In this document: positions 7,462 through 17,948 of the stretch, piece by piece
Numbering within the stretch: position 1 is the stretch's first letter
Layout: the number at the start of each line of letters is the position of its first letter
Source: an uncultured Gammaproteobacteria bacterium
GTDB taxonomy: Bacteria; Pseudomonadota; Gammaproteobacteria; Pseudomonadales; Ketobacteraceae
DNA: 55,713 nt
Reading direction: 5' to 3'
Assembly (NCBI GenBank): GCA_913063125.1
Contig: CAJXZM010000014.1
Span: 1 to 55,713 of the forward strand
Position numbers and translations under genes: made by a program
The notes under the pieces: generated by a model
What the model was told of the DNA's origin: nothing
The model's database searches: none
The model's input: only the letters and a program-made list of their open reading frames with translations

Positions 7462-9582
7462 TCAACCGCCCTTGACATAATGACTCTGCTCACCATAACT
7501 CAATACCAGCACCCGCTTCTTCGCACGCGTCAAAGCAACATACATCAAGCCCCTTTCTTCAATATCAGCCAGCCGCTTCTCAACCTCATCACCTTTGCCT
7601 TCTATCGCAAAGCTCAATGGAACGATGCCTTCATTGATACTTGCCAATATCATTTCATCAAATTCAAGACCTTTAACCCGATGCATTGTTGCCAATCGAA
7701 CCGCATTTTTATTCGACGACTCCTGATAAGCATCCACCATGGCGACTTCAATATCAGCCGCCTTCAAGGCACTCGCGATATTATCGCGTTCCTTTGATGT
7801 TCGAGTGGTTATGCATATATGGCTCAAAGGAAAATCATCCGCAGCTCGTTGCTTTAAATAACTAGCGATAAAATCCGATTGTTTCTCTGCCGTATCAAAT
7901 TGCTCTATTTTTGGTGCGTCACCATGGGTTAATGACTTATACCCCTTATTGTCATCTACACCACCATCCAAATCATCAATGGCGCAACCTTCTAGCAAAT
8001 TCACCGCCCAACTTCGAATTTCCTCAGTAGTACGATAATTCACTTTGAGCTTCCTCGCCCTACCGCGAATATTAATACCACACTGGCTCAATACCACTTT
8101 ATTACGCCCATATATTCGCTGGTGACCATCACCCACCACGAAGATATCATTGGCGCCTTCTGGCACGAGCTGGCGCATCAACTTAAACGCCTGGGTACTC
8201 ATATCCTGCCCTTCATCCACAATCAGTGATTGATATGGAAAGGTTTGTGTATCTTTTTCTAACAGTGCTGCGACATCACGATAAGCATCATCCACTTCTT
8301 TCTTTTTACTTTGGGTCAATAAGTTGCGGTATTCCTCAAATACTGGCCACACTTTAACTCGCTCACTTCTGCTTAGCCGTGTACCTCGGCCGACACGCGA
8401 CGCGCGTTTATACTGGTCTAATGACTCAACACTTTGAGGTTGAATAACCTTACGCCACTCTTCTTGATAAAAGGCGTCAGGAACATCCACTTCCGATACA
8501 GCCAAATCCAAAGCCTGCTTCCAATACTTTTTATCGTCAGTATTGTAGAGAATCGTGTACTCATATTTGTTTTTGCGAAGGTATTGGGTCACCCAACGAT
8601 CAAGGTTAATAACCTCGATTTTTTCCAACACGTCTTTCGAACAAATGGATGACAAGTTCGTTTCAATATCGGTTGCCAAGTTTTTTGTAAAGGTCGTAAA
8701 AAGGATTTTTTGATTACCTTCAAGAACATGCTCTGCCAACCATTTAGCACGATGCATTGCGACAACCGTTTTACCGGTACCGGCTCCTCCTAGAACGCGA
8801 GATGCTCCATTTTTGATGCCTGATACCAGCTTACGTTGTGATGGGTGCAGAAATACCCGCCACTTATCCAGTGGCGCGTTAAGCATAGCGTGCAGTTCAA
8901 TATCATCATCCACAACAACAAAGCGACTCTGCGTAGCCAATCGTTCAAGTGCTGCCGCAAAGTCACTGGTGTCGATTTCAGCTTCTTTCACCAATTCACG
9001 ATCATTAACAATTTGATCGTATCCAGTTCCCGCCATATACATAAACAAGCCTTCATAGGCCTCAACAGGCAAGCGGTGTTCAATAGCGTCTAACTCAAGT
9101 TCATTGTGAACACCCCGCACCAGTGTAATAAGCTCATCAGGAACACCAAGGCGTAACAATTCTCGGTCTTTCAGTTCCACGAAGATCGCAGCTACATCAA
9201 GCACAGCAGCACTTTCAGGCTGCTCTACAACAGTCCCTTCTTCCGCTTCATAAACCTGTATTGCGCCATTACCCGCATTGATATTACACCGATGTCTACG
9301 CGCCCAATCATAAGCGTCATCGTGATGTGCCACCCAAAGCAACATAAACACATTGCCGCTTTCAGGCTTCAGTACAATTCCCCGGTACGCCTGATCTATC
9401 CGCACCGAGCGCATATTAGGATCTTTAAAGTCATGTATTTTTTCGTAGTTAATAGCAGAGGACATTGGATCTTGCTGAAAATTGGTAATGAACTTAGAAA
9501 CCTTGCCCTGTTGCGTTTGTGGCAACTTAGCAAATGCCGAGAAAAAATCGGAAGAGATTGCTACCGTAACATTTTGGCTCAT
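7462..9582 (-). CDS. UvrD/Rep-type helicase with RelE/ParE-like N-terminal domain
   Basis: An SF1 helicase: Walker A GGAGTGKT (about residue 265), Walker B-like VDEGQD (about 455) and a final VALTRAKKR motif (about 685). It would move 3'-5' on single-stranded DNA at the cost of ATP. The first 100 residues (FFSAFAKLPQTQQGKVSKF, then SVRIDQAYRGIVL and VFMLLWVAHHDDAYDWA) resemble the RelE/ParE toxin fold, an arrangement known in stand-alone UvrD-like proteins. ATG 9582 is preferred over 9597 because AAGGA lies seven bases before it. It follows the giant helicase by 70 bp and is probably cotranscribed. The role of the toxin-like domain is unknown. Confidence 0.85.
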   Translation of the reverse strand: MSQNVTVAISSDFFSAFAKLPQTQQGKVSKFITNFQQDPMSSAINYEKIHDFKDPNMRSVRIDQAYRGIVLKPESGNVFMLLWVAHHDDAYDWARRHRCNINAGNGAIQVYEAEEGTVVEQPESAAVLDVAAIFVELKDRELLRLGVPDELITLVRGVHNELELDAIEHRLPVEAYEGLFMYMAGTGYDQIVNDRELVKEAEIDTSDFAAALERLATQSRFVVVDDDIELHAMLNAPLDKWRVFLHPSQRKLVSGIKNGASRVLGGAGTGKTVVAMHRAKWLAEHVLEGNQKILFTTFTKNLATDIETNLSSICSKDVLEKIEVINLDRWVTQYLRKNKYEYTILYNTDDKKYWKQALDLAVSEVDVPDAFYQEEWRKVIQPQSVESLDQYKRASRVGRGTRLSRSERVKVWPVFEEYRNLLTQSKKKEVDDAYRDVAALLEKDTQTFPYQSLIVDEGQDMSTQAFKLMRQLVPEGANDIFVVGDGHQRIYGRNKVVLSQCGINIRGRARKLKVNYRTTEEIRSWAVNLLEGCAIDDLDGGVDDNKGYKSLTHGDAPKIEQFDTAEKQSDFIASYLKQRAADDFPLSHICITTRTSKERDNIASALKAADIEVAMVDAYQESSNKNAVRLATMHRVKGLEFDEMILASINEGIVPLSFAIEGKGDEVEKRLADIEERGLMYVALTRAKKRVLVLSYGEQSHYVKGG

Positions 9583-9652
9583 TCTTAAATCCTTCATTAT
9601 TTTTCTAAATTATTGTAGGTTTTATAATTGTGTTATGTAGTTGCATATATGG

Positions 9653-12600
9653 TTACTGATGCAGCTGCTTTACGGCCTGATCAACCCACTCACCCGCTTC
9701 ATCCAGCACTAATACTTTCCAACCGGCTTCTTCAAATTTTTCCGAATACTCAGCTTGCTCGTCCAACAACCCTACCATTTTTTCGCCATGCCATACCAGT
9801 TCAGCTTCAGCGATGATTTCGCCATCATCTTGTTGTAATTCATACAACGCGTCCGGTAAAGGCAGCTGTTTTTCCGATAACTGAGTCAAACCATCCACAA
9901 GTTCTTCTAAAGTGTCATCCAATAACGTCGCTAATTGATCACCTATAACACCAAGAGCACCAAACGACGGCTCATCCGATTGACCCGCCCAATGAATCCC
10001 CTCATACAACCCTGCCTTCAGCCCATCACGAGAAACAAAACTCGTCAGAGGTAAAAACTGAAACAGGTTATATAATCGGATAAAGCCGAACCACGCCTCT
10101 TGATTTACCTCACTATCTGCACCAATGGTGGTGTCCAATAGGATATTTACAAACATCAACTCCGTATCTTTCGCCGCCAGAGCCTGTGTGGGCAATAAAC
10201 AAGTCACCGTTAACGGATCTTTACGTGACGCCAAACTCAACCCGCCAACCGCTACTGGACCGCTAACATTATCAAGCTGATGCTCTAACCACGTACAGCT
10301 TGATTCTTTAAAACGCTCAACCACACTTTCGACAATTGACGGATCTAGCATCTTTTCCTGGTTAAACCAGCCCATTGCATGCACAAAGGCCATCTTTCGC
10401 CAAGCGAGTTCATCAGGCTCAGATAAATAGTCCAATAGCTGATGAAGCGGTGAATTCACCGGAATCTTACGCAAAGCTCCTAACTCAAAACTCTCTGCCA
10501 ACTGCATTTGAAGCGGCTGCATTTTCGGTTGCAGCTGCTCCGTAAAGGGGTTACGCGTTTCCATTTTTGACTTAGTAAATTGCTCATTCACATCTTGCCA
10601 GGTCAACGACCACACATAATACCGCCCACTTTGTACTATTGCCGTTCGTTTAGCGCTATCTTCCCCTGCAATACCTTTATGGTATTTGTACCCATCCATA
10701 AACAAAGCAATAGGTTTAAAGTTATCCGCGTTACGCGTGGACTCAATGAGAAAATCCGGTTTTGATGAATAACTCACTCCCTGTTTTTCATTCAACGATA
10801 CCTGCGGCTGGATTGTATACGCTTGCTTACCCACACGAAGGAAAAAACCCGGCTTGCCATTAACCACTTGTTGGTGCACTTGCAAATCTCTACCCTGCAG
10901 AGAAGAGCGCTTCAACGCTGAAATAAAACGAGCCTCAAGTTCACTGTCCAACACGGGATTAACGGTGATCAAATCAATGGTTTTAGTTTCTTTAAATTTA
11001 TCCCGCACGTCTAAAATACGATTAAGCAACTCTACCGCTGTATCACGAGACGTTGATTCCATACCATGACTATTCCGATAGGCATATAAACAACGATAAC
11101 AGCCGTCTTTTCCTCTCTCCTGATTACAGGAACAATTCACCATCGTATCCCTGGCGGATTCAAATACCTTCAATAGATCTTCTGGTGAGCGCATCAGCTC
11201 ATGAAGATAACCGGTTCCACCGGGTACGGAATCATACAACATTAAGTATCGGCGTTTCGCATCACTGTCCGCGATGGGTTCGTCATAAGACATCACACGG
11301 AGGTGATCCACTTGCCCACCAAATTTTTGGCGTAACCCTAGCTGCAACGCAGCAATAAACGAATTAAGATAACGCCCCTCCCCCTCTACCGTGACAATGG
11401 GTAAAAGGATGCGCAACGCCTCAGAATCGAAGTTTCGATAAAGGTATAGACACTGAATCAGATTGGCTTCATCGGTTTTATCTTTAACACCACAGGTAAA
11501 GGCATGTACCTGATCGCGGCCACGCTTTTCCTGCACCATGCCGCAAGATTTACATAACTTGAACCCTAACCGGGGTTTTGACTCACCGGCAATACGGGTT
11601 TCTTCTGCTTCACCACCATACTCACCAAAATTAACTTCCCTAAAGGTAACCTTACGAATAAATTCAAAACCAAAAGGCAACGTATCGTCTTCTACCTGAA
11701 ATGCCGTCTCCACATGATCACGAGAAAAATCCGCCAACAATTGTTTGGTATAGAACACCGGCTCCCGATCTTCGCTATCATCACCGATACGACTATCCCT
11801 ATCACTGGTATTTGCCATTACCTGACGCATTTGAAGCATCGCGGCACGTTGGCCAGAATCACTCCACATAGGGTCATGGCAACGAGGACAAGACTCCTCT
11901 ACCAAGGCAGAAGCATCCAATTCCGTATGGGAGCAGCTTGGACAAAAACGCCAATACTCAATGCTAGACAGTTTGAGATCAACTTGCTTAACAGTGACCT
12001 GGCGCCCCCCCGCATAAAAACGGTTTTCCGGCGCCAACTCACTAATCGCCGCAGCTCCCGGTCGCTCATACTCATAGACTTTATTTGTATACGAGCTTTC
12101 ACCATCTTTAGCATTGGGATTTTTTCGATAAATAATCGAGCGTAGTATCACCCCCGCTTCTGGGAACGCATAATTAGGTATTAGGCCCTCATCCGTAAAA
12201 AAATTAAGGGTTTGCTTACTATTAATCTGGCTGAGTATTGCTTGTAAACCACCCCGTTCCAATTGCGCTGCTTCGATCTGCTCGCGCACAACCTCGTCGT
12301 CAGGTTCCTTTTCCAGTTTAGTGATAAGCCGCTGTAATGAACCTACGCGCTCTTGCAAGCTTTTCCGTTCATTCACCAGATCAAATAAACGCTTAACAAT
12401 ACGCTGCTCTAAGCCATCAAAATCTGAGTCGTCATAGATAAAGTGAGAAAGGTATTCTCGGGTACGTTCAGTGAATTCGTCCGTAAATAACGTATAGAAT
12501 TTTTCTAATATTTCTGGTGCATTCTCTTTTACAAACGCCATGAAATTATAAGGGAAATCTGATAACGCTCCCTTTTCGACACTGTTTAATACCGGTTTTA

Positions 12601-15600
12601 ACCCCTTGGGTATCGCACTGGCATCAATACCCGTCAACACCCAACGATCAAAACAGTAAGCGGTTAACTGGCGCGCCACCACCGCCGACGCATTTAGAAA
12701 TACACCAGGAGGCTCAATGCGACCGGCCATCATTTGCATCGGATCCGCATAAAAAAACAGATCGTGTGGTGAGCCCTCTGCAACCGTCATATTAAACGCA
12801 TTGCCGTCCCGTCGACCCGCTCGGCCAATACGTTGAAGATAATTTGCCTGCGCGGGAGGCACAGAACAGAGTAACACCGATGAAAGATCGCCAATATCAA
12901 TACCCATTTCTAACGTTGGCGTTGCCGATAGGAGGTTTGGATACCAAGGCTTTTCATCACTGTGAATAAACTGATTTTCTACCCGTTCCCTGGTTGTTCT
13001 ATCCAGCAGTCCCGTGTGTTCCTCACCAATAACACGGTGAATATCCCCGGTAAGATACAGCTTTGATAACCAATGCTGCTTCTGATCCGCAATCTCATAG
13101 GTACTGATATCACTCTGAAGTAATGAAGGCATCCCCACCACTTGCTCCGCCATATCCCTAGGCACCATTAGCTCATTCTGTTGGCCACTGCTGACCAACC
13201 TGACGGTATCACCACTTAGCAGTAAAACATCCGGATTGATACCCCAAACAATATCAGCACGACATTCAAAGGAAATCAATACCCGCTCATCAACCAATAC
13301 CTCCAAAACCACTGGATACAGTGCTTTTTCAAAACAACTTTCCAGTAACCGCTCTTTCCCCAGCGCACTTTCCACCCACTGAACATACCAAGATTTAGGC
13401 TTATCTGAGAGTAAACAATCAAACTCCCCATGACTTTTAGCGCTGGTTAAGAAAATAGGCGCCCGTGACTGTGGTGCAAAAGAAGGAAGAAAGGAGAGTC
13501 GCGTTAATAGGAAGTTCTTACCGCCACTGTCAATATAACCATCCAAGAACGGATGATAAATCGCTCCCCGTTCTTTCAAGTGAAACAACAACCCCAATAA
13601 GAAATGTTGAATTTCCTCAAAAGATACATCCTTTACCCCCAACTGTTCCCGCACCACAGTGAGCAACCTCTCTGCCGCGCGGTTAATCGGGTCAAGATCA
13701 AACCCCATGGCAACAGTACCGGTTCTCGCCAAGGATCGCCCGATTCGAGAGCGGTAACCAAACTCCGCCAATACCTCAAATTGTAAGCGCTGGCTAATAT
13801 CATAAATAAGTTGGTTTTTCTTTGGTAGCTCGCCCTTCTCCACCAACGCCACGTAGTCATTGTAATACTGCATGTTAGGTGCGATAAACTCACACACAAA
13901 CCGAATTTCATCTAACGCTTTAGGATTAAGCGACTCGTCCAACCAAAACCGCGGAAGATAATCGTAAAATGCCTCTAAGGTACATCCTTCTTTTGGAATA
14001 GCCTGGGCAATCGCCATACGAATATTATGCTGCCAGGTGCGAGCAGAAAAGAACCCAGCGCGATGCGCAGCATCTTGAACCCCATCACTAAACGCAATCA
14101 GTTTTTTGTCATCGTTGTACGGCGTGGCGTAGCTCTGATGCACTGCTACACTAGCGATGGTTGCCGCCCTAGCACCAAACACCATCAATGAATTTTCACT
14201 CCCGCAGCGCGGACAATTATGTTCAGACACGAGGCGAGGCACTCCACCACGGCGACGCTCTCGAACGTTATTGGGAACAAAAACCCGATGCAACAGGTTA
14301 TCACCACACGCCTGGCACTGATCACTGCCCCACTGTAAATTACCGCAACCCGAACACAAATGATGAACATGCCCCTCTGCAGCAGGCTCCTTCTCTTCTT
14401 CTGTTAACGGAAATAAGGTAATTAACTCTGGGCTATGGTTAAAGAAATTATTATAGATACCCCGCAGGTCTGTATAGACCTGGCTCTTTTCTTTGGACTT
14501 CACTGCCGCCCATGCTGAAGTATTACACTGACTACAGTGCAGCAAGGGTAAATGAACCTCGCCTGTGTTCTTTGTATTATCGTCAGAAAAAGCCAGTTCA
14601 ACGGGCTCGGCTTCTCCCTTGTCATCTAATGTAGGTTTAAGGGGGGTCACCATACGACGTAACTCTCGCACCCATAATTGCATGCGCAAATTCACTAACG
14701 GCAGCGCATCAACTTTTGGATCTCTGGCACAAGAAATCAGCGCACATAGGCTATTTAATATGGCTCTAGAGCAATCTCGGAACGTTACTGGTAACACCTT
14801 AGCAAAAGCAACAGTGAGATCATCAAACGAATAAGGTTGCTTATCTAACAAACGCAATAAGTTATAGAACAACTGGTGCTGCTTTAACTCACCGCCAAGC
14901 GCACTACACCAAGCTTTGTCGGTTGGTTTCGCCTCATCCATTCCAGGAAAAAACAGTGCATACTGAGCCACTAGATAATCGTTAATACTCGTATACTGAT
15001 CGGGATCTAAAACAGCCTTAGAATCTGAATTAAGCATAAGTATGAAGTTTATGGTGTGGTTCTCCCCCATAAACGTCCCAATATCCTGGCGACTTTCCGC
15101 CACAATACTGTTCTCACCAAACTGCGCCTGAAAAATCTGCTCAGCATATTGCGTTAAGGCCAGTTGCTCATCACCACTGCCTAAGGTGGCCGACGTACCC
15201 GCACAGATTAGCTGGTCGCCTGTGCATTCTAGCCGTGCTTTCAATCGGCGGATCAAACACGCCAAATCAGTGCCCTGGGCACCATCAAAAGTATGTAATT
15301 CATCCACCACCAAATAACGCAATGTACCCGGATAATTATGCTTCCATAATTTCTGATCGCGAGGTCGCATTAATAGAAAGTCGAGCATTTTATAGTTGGT
15401 CAACAGAATATCCGGAGGGGTCTCGCGGATTGCATTTTTATCCGTAATCACCATGTTAGGGCCCATGGTTCGTTGTGTATCGTCATCCCCCCCCACAAAC
15501 AGACCAACCCTCACGTTGCCCCGCAACGTCTCCTGACCATGAATTGTCTTGGCAAAACGTTTAGCCTGATCGGTAGCCAACGCATTCATGGGATAAATAA

Positions 15601-15982
15601 TGATGGCTTTAATCCCTTTGCCGGTATCACCAGCACAATGATCCAATAAAGGGTACATAAAGCATTCCGTTTTACCGGAGCCCGTTCCCGTTGCAATCAG
15701 TGTAGAACGCCCCTCTTTATCGGAAGCCAACCGATTCCAAGCCTGTTGTTGATGTAAAAATGGTGGATAGTCGGTGGTAAAGCGGGAGAAAAAATCTACC
15801 CCTTGACTACCCTGTTGAAACGGTAGACTCAACGAAAGATACGGCCCCTTGACCATTTGGCCAGAACGATCCACAAACCGCGAAAACACATCTGCAAAAA
15901 AGGGTGAACTACTCTCAAAACCCGTAGTAATAAAACTTTTCAGACCTTGAGAAACTTCTTGTGACAGTACACTTGGGATCAT
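9653..15982 (-). CDS. Giant DEAD/DEAH helicase with DUF1998, Vsr-like nuclease region and shared C-terminal module
   Basis: A 2109-residue SF2 helicase. Walker A GTGSGKTE (about 97) and DELH box (about 226) form lobe one; RIGRAGRR (about 1050) marks motif VI. Zinc-ribbon-like CxxC pairs occur around 480-560 and 1370-1400, and DUF1998 near GGTGYLHEL (about 1590) ends in a Cys cluster (CSCNQERGKDGCYRC). Residues about 1700-1800, with KPDFLIE and ALFMDGYKYH, look like a Vsr/DUF559-type PD-(D/E)XK region. The last 65 residues form a module shared with the DUF262 and HNH proteins. It differs from the DruE-like helicase in Cys spacing and in the extra domains. Its place after zorABE suggests it is a core part of the same system. 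The nuclease call is inference. Confidence 0.88.
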   Translation of the reverse strand: MIPSVLSQEVSQGLKSFITTGFESSSPFFADVFSRFVDRSGQMVKGPYLSLSLPFQQGSQGVDFFSRFTTDYPPFLHQQQAWNRLASDKEGRSTLIATGTGSGKTECFMYPLLDHCAGDTGKGIKAIIIYPMNALATDQAKRFAKTIHGQETLRGNVRVGLFVGGDDDTQRTMGPNMVITDKNAIRETPPDILLTNYKMLDFLLMRPRDQKLWKHNYPGTLRYLVVDELHTFDGAQGTDLACLIRRLKARLECTGDQLICAGTSATLGSGDEQLALTQYAEQIFQAQFGENSIVAESRQDIGTFMGENHTINFILMLNSDSKAVLDPDQYTSINDYLVAQYALFFPGMDEAKPTDKAWCSALGGELKQHQLFYNLLRLLDKQPYSFDDLTVAFAKVLPVTFRDCSRAILNSLCALISCARDPKVDALPLVNLRMQLWVRELRRMVTPLKPTLDDKGEAEPVELAFSDDNTKNTGEVHLPLLHCSQCNTSAWAAVKSKEKSQVYTDLRGIYNNFFNHSPELITLFPLTEEEKEPAAEGHVHHLCSGCGNLQWGSDQCQACGDNLLHRVFVPNNVRERRRGGVPRLVSEHNCPRCGSENSLMVFGARAATIASVAVHQSYATPYNDDKKLIAFSDGVQDAAHRAGFFSARTWQHNIRMAIAQAIPKEGCTLEAFYDYLPRFWLDESLNPKALDEIRFVCEFIAPNMQYYNDYVALVEKGELPKKNQLIYDISQRLQFEVLAEFGYRSRIGRSLARTGTVAMGFDLDPINRAAERLLTVVREQLGVKDVSFEEIQHFLLGLLFHLKERGAIYHPFLDGYIDSGGKNFLLTRLSFLPSFAPQSRAPIFLTSAKSHGEFDCLLSDKPKSWYVQWVESALGKERLLESCFEKALYPVVLEVLVDERVLISFECRADIVWGINPDVLLLSGDTVRLVSSGQQNELMVPRDMAEQVVGMPSLLQSDISTYEIADQKQHWLSKLYLTGDIHRVIGEEHTGLLDRTTRERVENQFIHSDEKPWYPNLLSATPTLEMGIDIGDLSSVLLCSVPPAQANYLQRIGRAGRRDGNAFNMTVAEGSPHDLFFYADPMQMMAGRIEPPGVFLNASAVVARQLTAYCFDRWVLTGIDASAIPKGLKPVLNSVEKGALSDFPYNFMAFVKENAPEILEKFYTLFTDEFTERTREYLSHFIYDDSDFDGLEQRIVKRLFDLVNERKSLQERVGSLQRLITKLEKEPDDEVVREQIEAAQLERGGLQAILSQINSKQTLNFFTDEGLIPNYAFPEAGVILRSIIYRKNPNAKDGESSYTNKVYEYERPGAAAISELAPENRFYAGGRQVTVKQVDLKLSSIEYWRFCPSCSHTELDASALVEESCPRCHDPMWSDSGQRAAMLQMRQVMANTSDRDSRIGDDSEDREPVFYTKQLLADFSRDHVETAFQVEDDTLPFGFEFIRKVTFREVNFGEYGGEAEETRIAGESKPRLGFKLCKSCGMVQEKRGRDQVHAFTCGVKDKTDEANLIQCLYLYRNFDSEALRILLPIVTVEGEGRYLNSFIAALQLGLRQKFGGQVDHLRVMSYDEPIADSDAKRRYLMLYDSVPGGTGYLHELMRSPEDLLKVFESARDTMVNCSCNQERGKDGCYRCLYAYRNSHGMESTSRDTAVELLNRILDVRDKFKETKTIDLITVNPVLDSELEARFISALKRSSLQGRDLQVHQQVVNGKPGFFLRVGKQAYTIQPQVSLNEKQGVSYSSKPDFLIESTRNADNFKPIALFMDGYKYHKGIAGEDSAKRTAIVQSGRYYVWSLTWQDVNEQFTKSKMETRNPFTEQLQPKMQPLQMQLAESFELGALRKIPVNSPLHQLLDYLSEPDELAWRKMAFVHAMGWFNQEKMLDPSIVESVVERFKESSCTWLEHQLDNVSGPVAVGGLSLASRKDPLTVTCLLPTQALAAKDTELMFVNILLDTTIGADSEVNQEAWFGFIRLYNLFQFLPLTSFVSRDGLKAGLYEGIHWAGQSDEPSFGALGVIGDQLATLLDDTLEELVDGLTQLSEKQLPLPDALYELQQDDGEIIAEAELVWHGEKMVGLLDEQAEYSEKFEEAGWKVLVLDEAGEWVDQAVKQLHQ

Positions 15983-16077
15983 TATTTATCTATCCAATTA
16001 TTCTTCTTTAATCACGCTACTGAGTATGCAAAAACCCACCAAACAACGCAGCCACACGCCGCATTACATATTACGCC

Positions 16078-17223
16078 TTAACCATATTCCAGCGCGTCAG
16101 CCACCGTTAACACTCGCCAACGCAAAGCTATCACTTTCGTTTTGTCTTGTTCAACAATATCCACAATTTGCTTCCGTTGTTCCCACACCAGCTCTGCATT
16201 GGAATACACAATTTCTCCTTGATGATCAACCACATCACCACCTACCTCCGGCGCTTCCCAATTTCTACGCTTACGCAATAACAATAAATCATGCACAGCC
16301 GGGTCACTTTGTTCAAATGCCTCATCCCAGGCTTTATCAGATCGGCTTCCCTTGGTTGGCGTATACAGGTTCTGCTCAATACGCATGGATTGGATCTGCC
16401 TTCGGTGCTCTGAAGAAACAAACATACTGTCATGCAAGGGCGCTTTACTGTGGCAATCTACACAAAGCACTGACAGGTTTTCTGTCGCATTATCATTTCG
16501 GTTACCGTTAATATGGTGTACATGCAAAAGGTGCTTACGCTCTTTCAAGTCAAGTTTACATTCACTGCAACAAAAATTCGCCTCCCGGCGTACTCGACGA
16601 GAGATAGTTTGCCACTCATCAACGTAAGTATTAGCCGCATACTTTTCCAGCAGTTCTTTAGGCTTCTGAGTGAAGTACGATGAGTAACGAGCAAAAAACG
16701 CATCAAAAGCGAAATCCTCAACAACTGCTCTTTTTTGTTCACGGTTTTTACTTCTGAAATCGTGATAATTCAGTTTAGACAGACAGTTTTGACAAACTGC
16801 CAAATGTGCCATTCTATTTTCATCGGTATAGCGATGTGCATCGCTCCCGGTAACAGCAAATTTCTGTGACAAACCATTACGCGCAACGTAACGTTCATAA
16901 CGGTTGGCTTCTTTCATACTGTTGATAGTGCTGCAATTTGCCAAATGAACCCGCTTACCGCCCTTTGACTTAACGCCATTCGTCATTACATCCCACAAAC
17001 TACTGCCTTGATCTGGAATATATAATACCGCCTGCTGTCCAAACACCGAAATAAGCCCACCGGAGGTGATAACCACGTCCTCCGGGGTAACTTCGCGTCC
17101 ATCAGACAGATCAATATCCACTTCTTCGAAGGCATTATCCAATTGGATTTGGAAATCAGGATCATAAGGCCCCATCAAATCCACCGCCTGCTGCAAAGCA
17201 GAAAAATCAACGTTAATGGCCAT
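16078..17223 (-). CDS. zorE: HNH endonuclease in the ZorE position
   Basis: A clear HNH/beta-beta-alpha-metal domain at about residues 205-265: CSEC, then HVHHINGNRND, ENLSVLCVDCH. An extra Cys set (HLANC, AVCQNC) lies in the N-terminal half. The last 55 residues (HQGEIVYSNAELVWEQRK) match the C-terminal module of the giant helicase downstream and the DUF262 protein upstream. Its ATG overlaps the zorB stop by one base (TAATG), so translation is coupled. Zorya type II is zorA-zorB-zorE with an HNH nuclease as effector, so position and domain fit ZorE. I cannot confirm full-length homology to the E. coli ZorE, so the symbol is provisional. Confidence 0.75.
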   Translation of the reverse strand: MAINVDFSALQQAVDLMGPYDPDFQIQLDNAFEEVDIDLSDGREVTPEDVVITSGGLISVFGQQAVLYIPDQGSSLWDVMTNGVKSKGGKRVHLANCSTINSMKEANRYERYVARNGLSQKFAVTGSDAHRYTDENRMAHLAVCQNCLSKLNYHDFRSKNREQKRAVVEDFAFDAFFARYSSYFTQKPKELLEKYAANTYVDEWQTISRRVRREANFCCSECKLDLKERKHLLHVHHINGNRNDNATENLSVLCVDCHSKAPLHDSMFVSSEHRRQIQSMRIEQNLYTPTKGSRSDKAWDEAFEQSDPAVHDLLLLRKRRNWEAPEVGGDVVDHQGEIVYSNAELVWEQRKQIVDIVEQDKTKVIALRWRVLTVADALEYG

Positions 17224-17948
17224 TATCCATCAGCCTCAAGGATTCTGCGGATTTGTATCTCGGCATTGGTCATCACCCGGAAACTCACTCGCCGTGACTT
17301 GTCCCGGTCTTCTGCCCCCGCCTCATCAACAATAATTCTAGAAGACGATAATCCCACGGCAGCCATATGTCGTGTGATCCACTGTTTATCCAGCGCCCCT
17401 TCCGGCAGCTCATAAACATACTCAAGCACCGCTCTCGTCCGCCCTTGGGACAGTGCCATATTTTTAAAATAGGCCTCATCCGGTGTCACAAACCGATTCC
17501 ACACGCTACTGGTATGCCCTTCAATACGAATCTCATCAATGGAATCAGAATATTGCGCCAGTACTCCTAGATAACGCGGGAAGAACTCGCCCAATATCTC
17601 TTGATATTGTTCTTTTAGCGTAATGTCCCCCATAGCAAACAACACATCGGGAGAATGAAAATTAAATGCCAAGGTATTTTTGTCAATTTCTGCCCCCCAG
17701 CGGCCCAGGTCGTTATCAAACTCATCCACCAGCGCCGTATAAATAGCCACCTGATTTTCTTGATAAGCCACCGCCACTTGTTTAATTTTATCCCGTTCCA
17801 AAAAGGCCGTACGCATCAATGCGATGGAGATAAACAAAAACACCATCATCAAACCAGCCATCAAGTCCGACACCGACAACCAATGTTCACTATCTCCACC
17901 CTCTTCCGATGAACGAGATGAATTTAACCAGTTATTCACCACAGCCAT
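17223..17948 (-). CDS. zorB: ZorB: MotB-like stator with OmpA peptidoglycan-binding domain
   Basis: One membrane helix at about residues 26-45 begins with SDLMAGLMMVFLF; Asp28 is in the place of the proton-carrying aspartate of MotB/ZorB. The C-terminal half is OmpA-like, with EGHTS and the DKSRRVSF segment that binds peptidoglycan. The 241-residue length fits ZorB. In known Zorya systems ZorA5B2 is a proton-driven inner-membrane motor anchored to the cell wall that senses phage entry. The ATG overlaps the zorA stop (ATGA), and the stop overlaps the next start, so subunits are probably made in fixed ratio. Confidence 0.93.
   Translation of the reverse strand: MAVVNNWLNSSRSSEEGGDSEHWLSVSDLMAGLMMVFLFISIALMRTAFLERDKIKQVAVAYQENQVAIYTALVDEFDNDLGRWGAEIDKNTLAFNFHSPDVLFAMGDITLKEQYQEILGEFFPRYLGVLAQYSDSIDEIRIEGHTSSVWNRFVTPDEAYFKNMALSQGRTRAVLEYVYELPEGALDKQWITRHMAAVGLSSSRIIVDEAGAEDRDKSRRVSFRVMTNAEIQIRRILEADG

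Noticed and set aside
9653..15982. Calling the second giant helicase another DruE
   Set aside because: It lacks a DruH-like partner, differs in Cys clusters and has a Vsr-like region and shared tail that are absent from the DruE-like protein.
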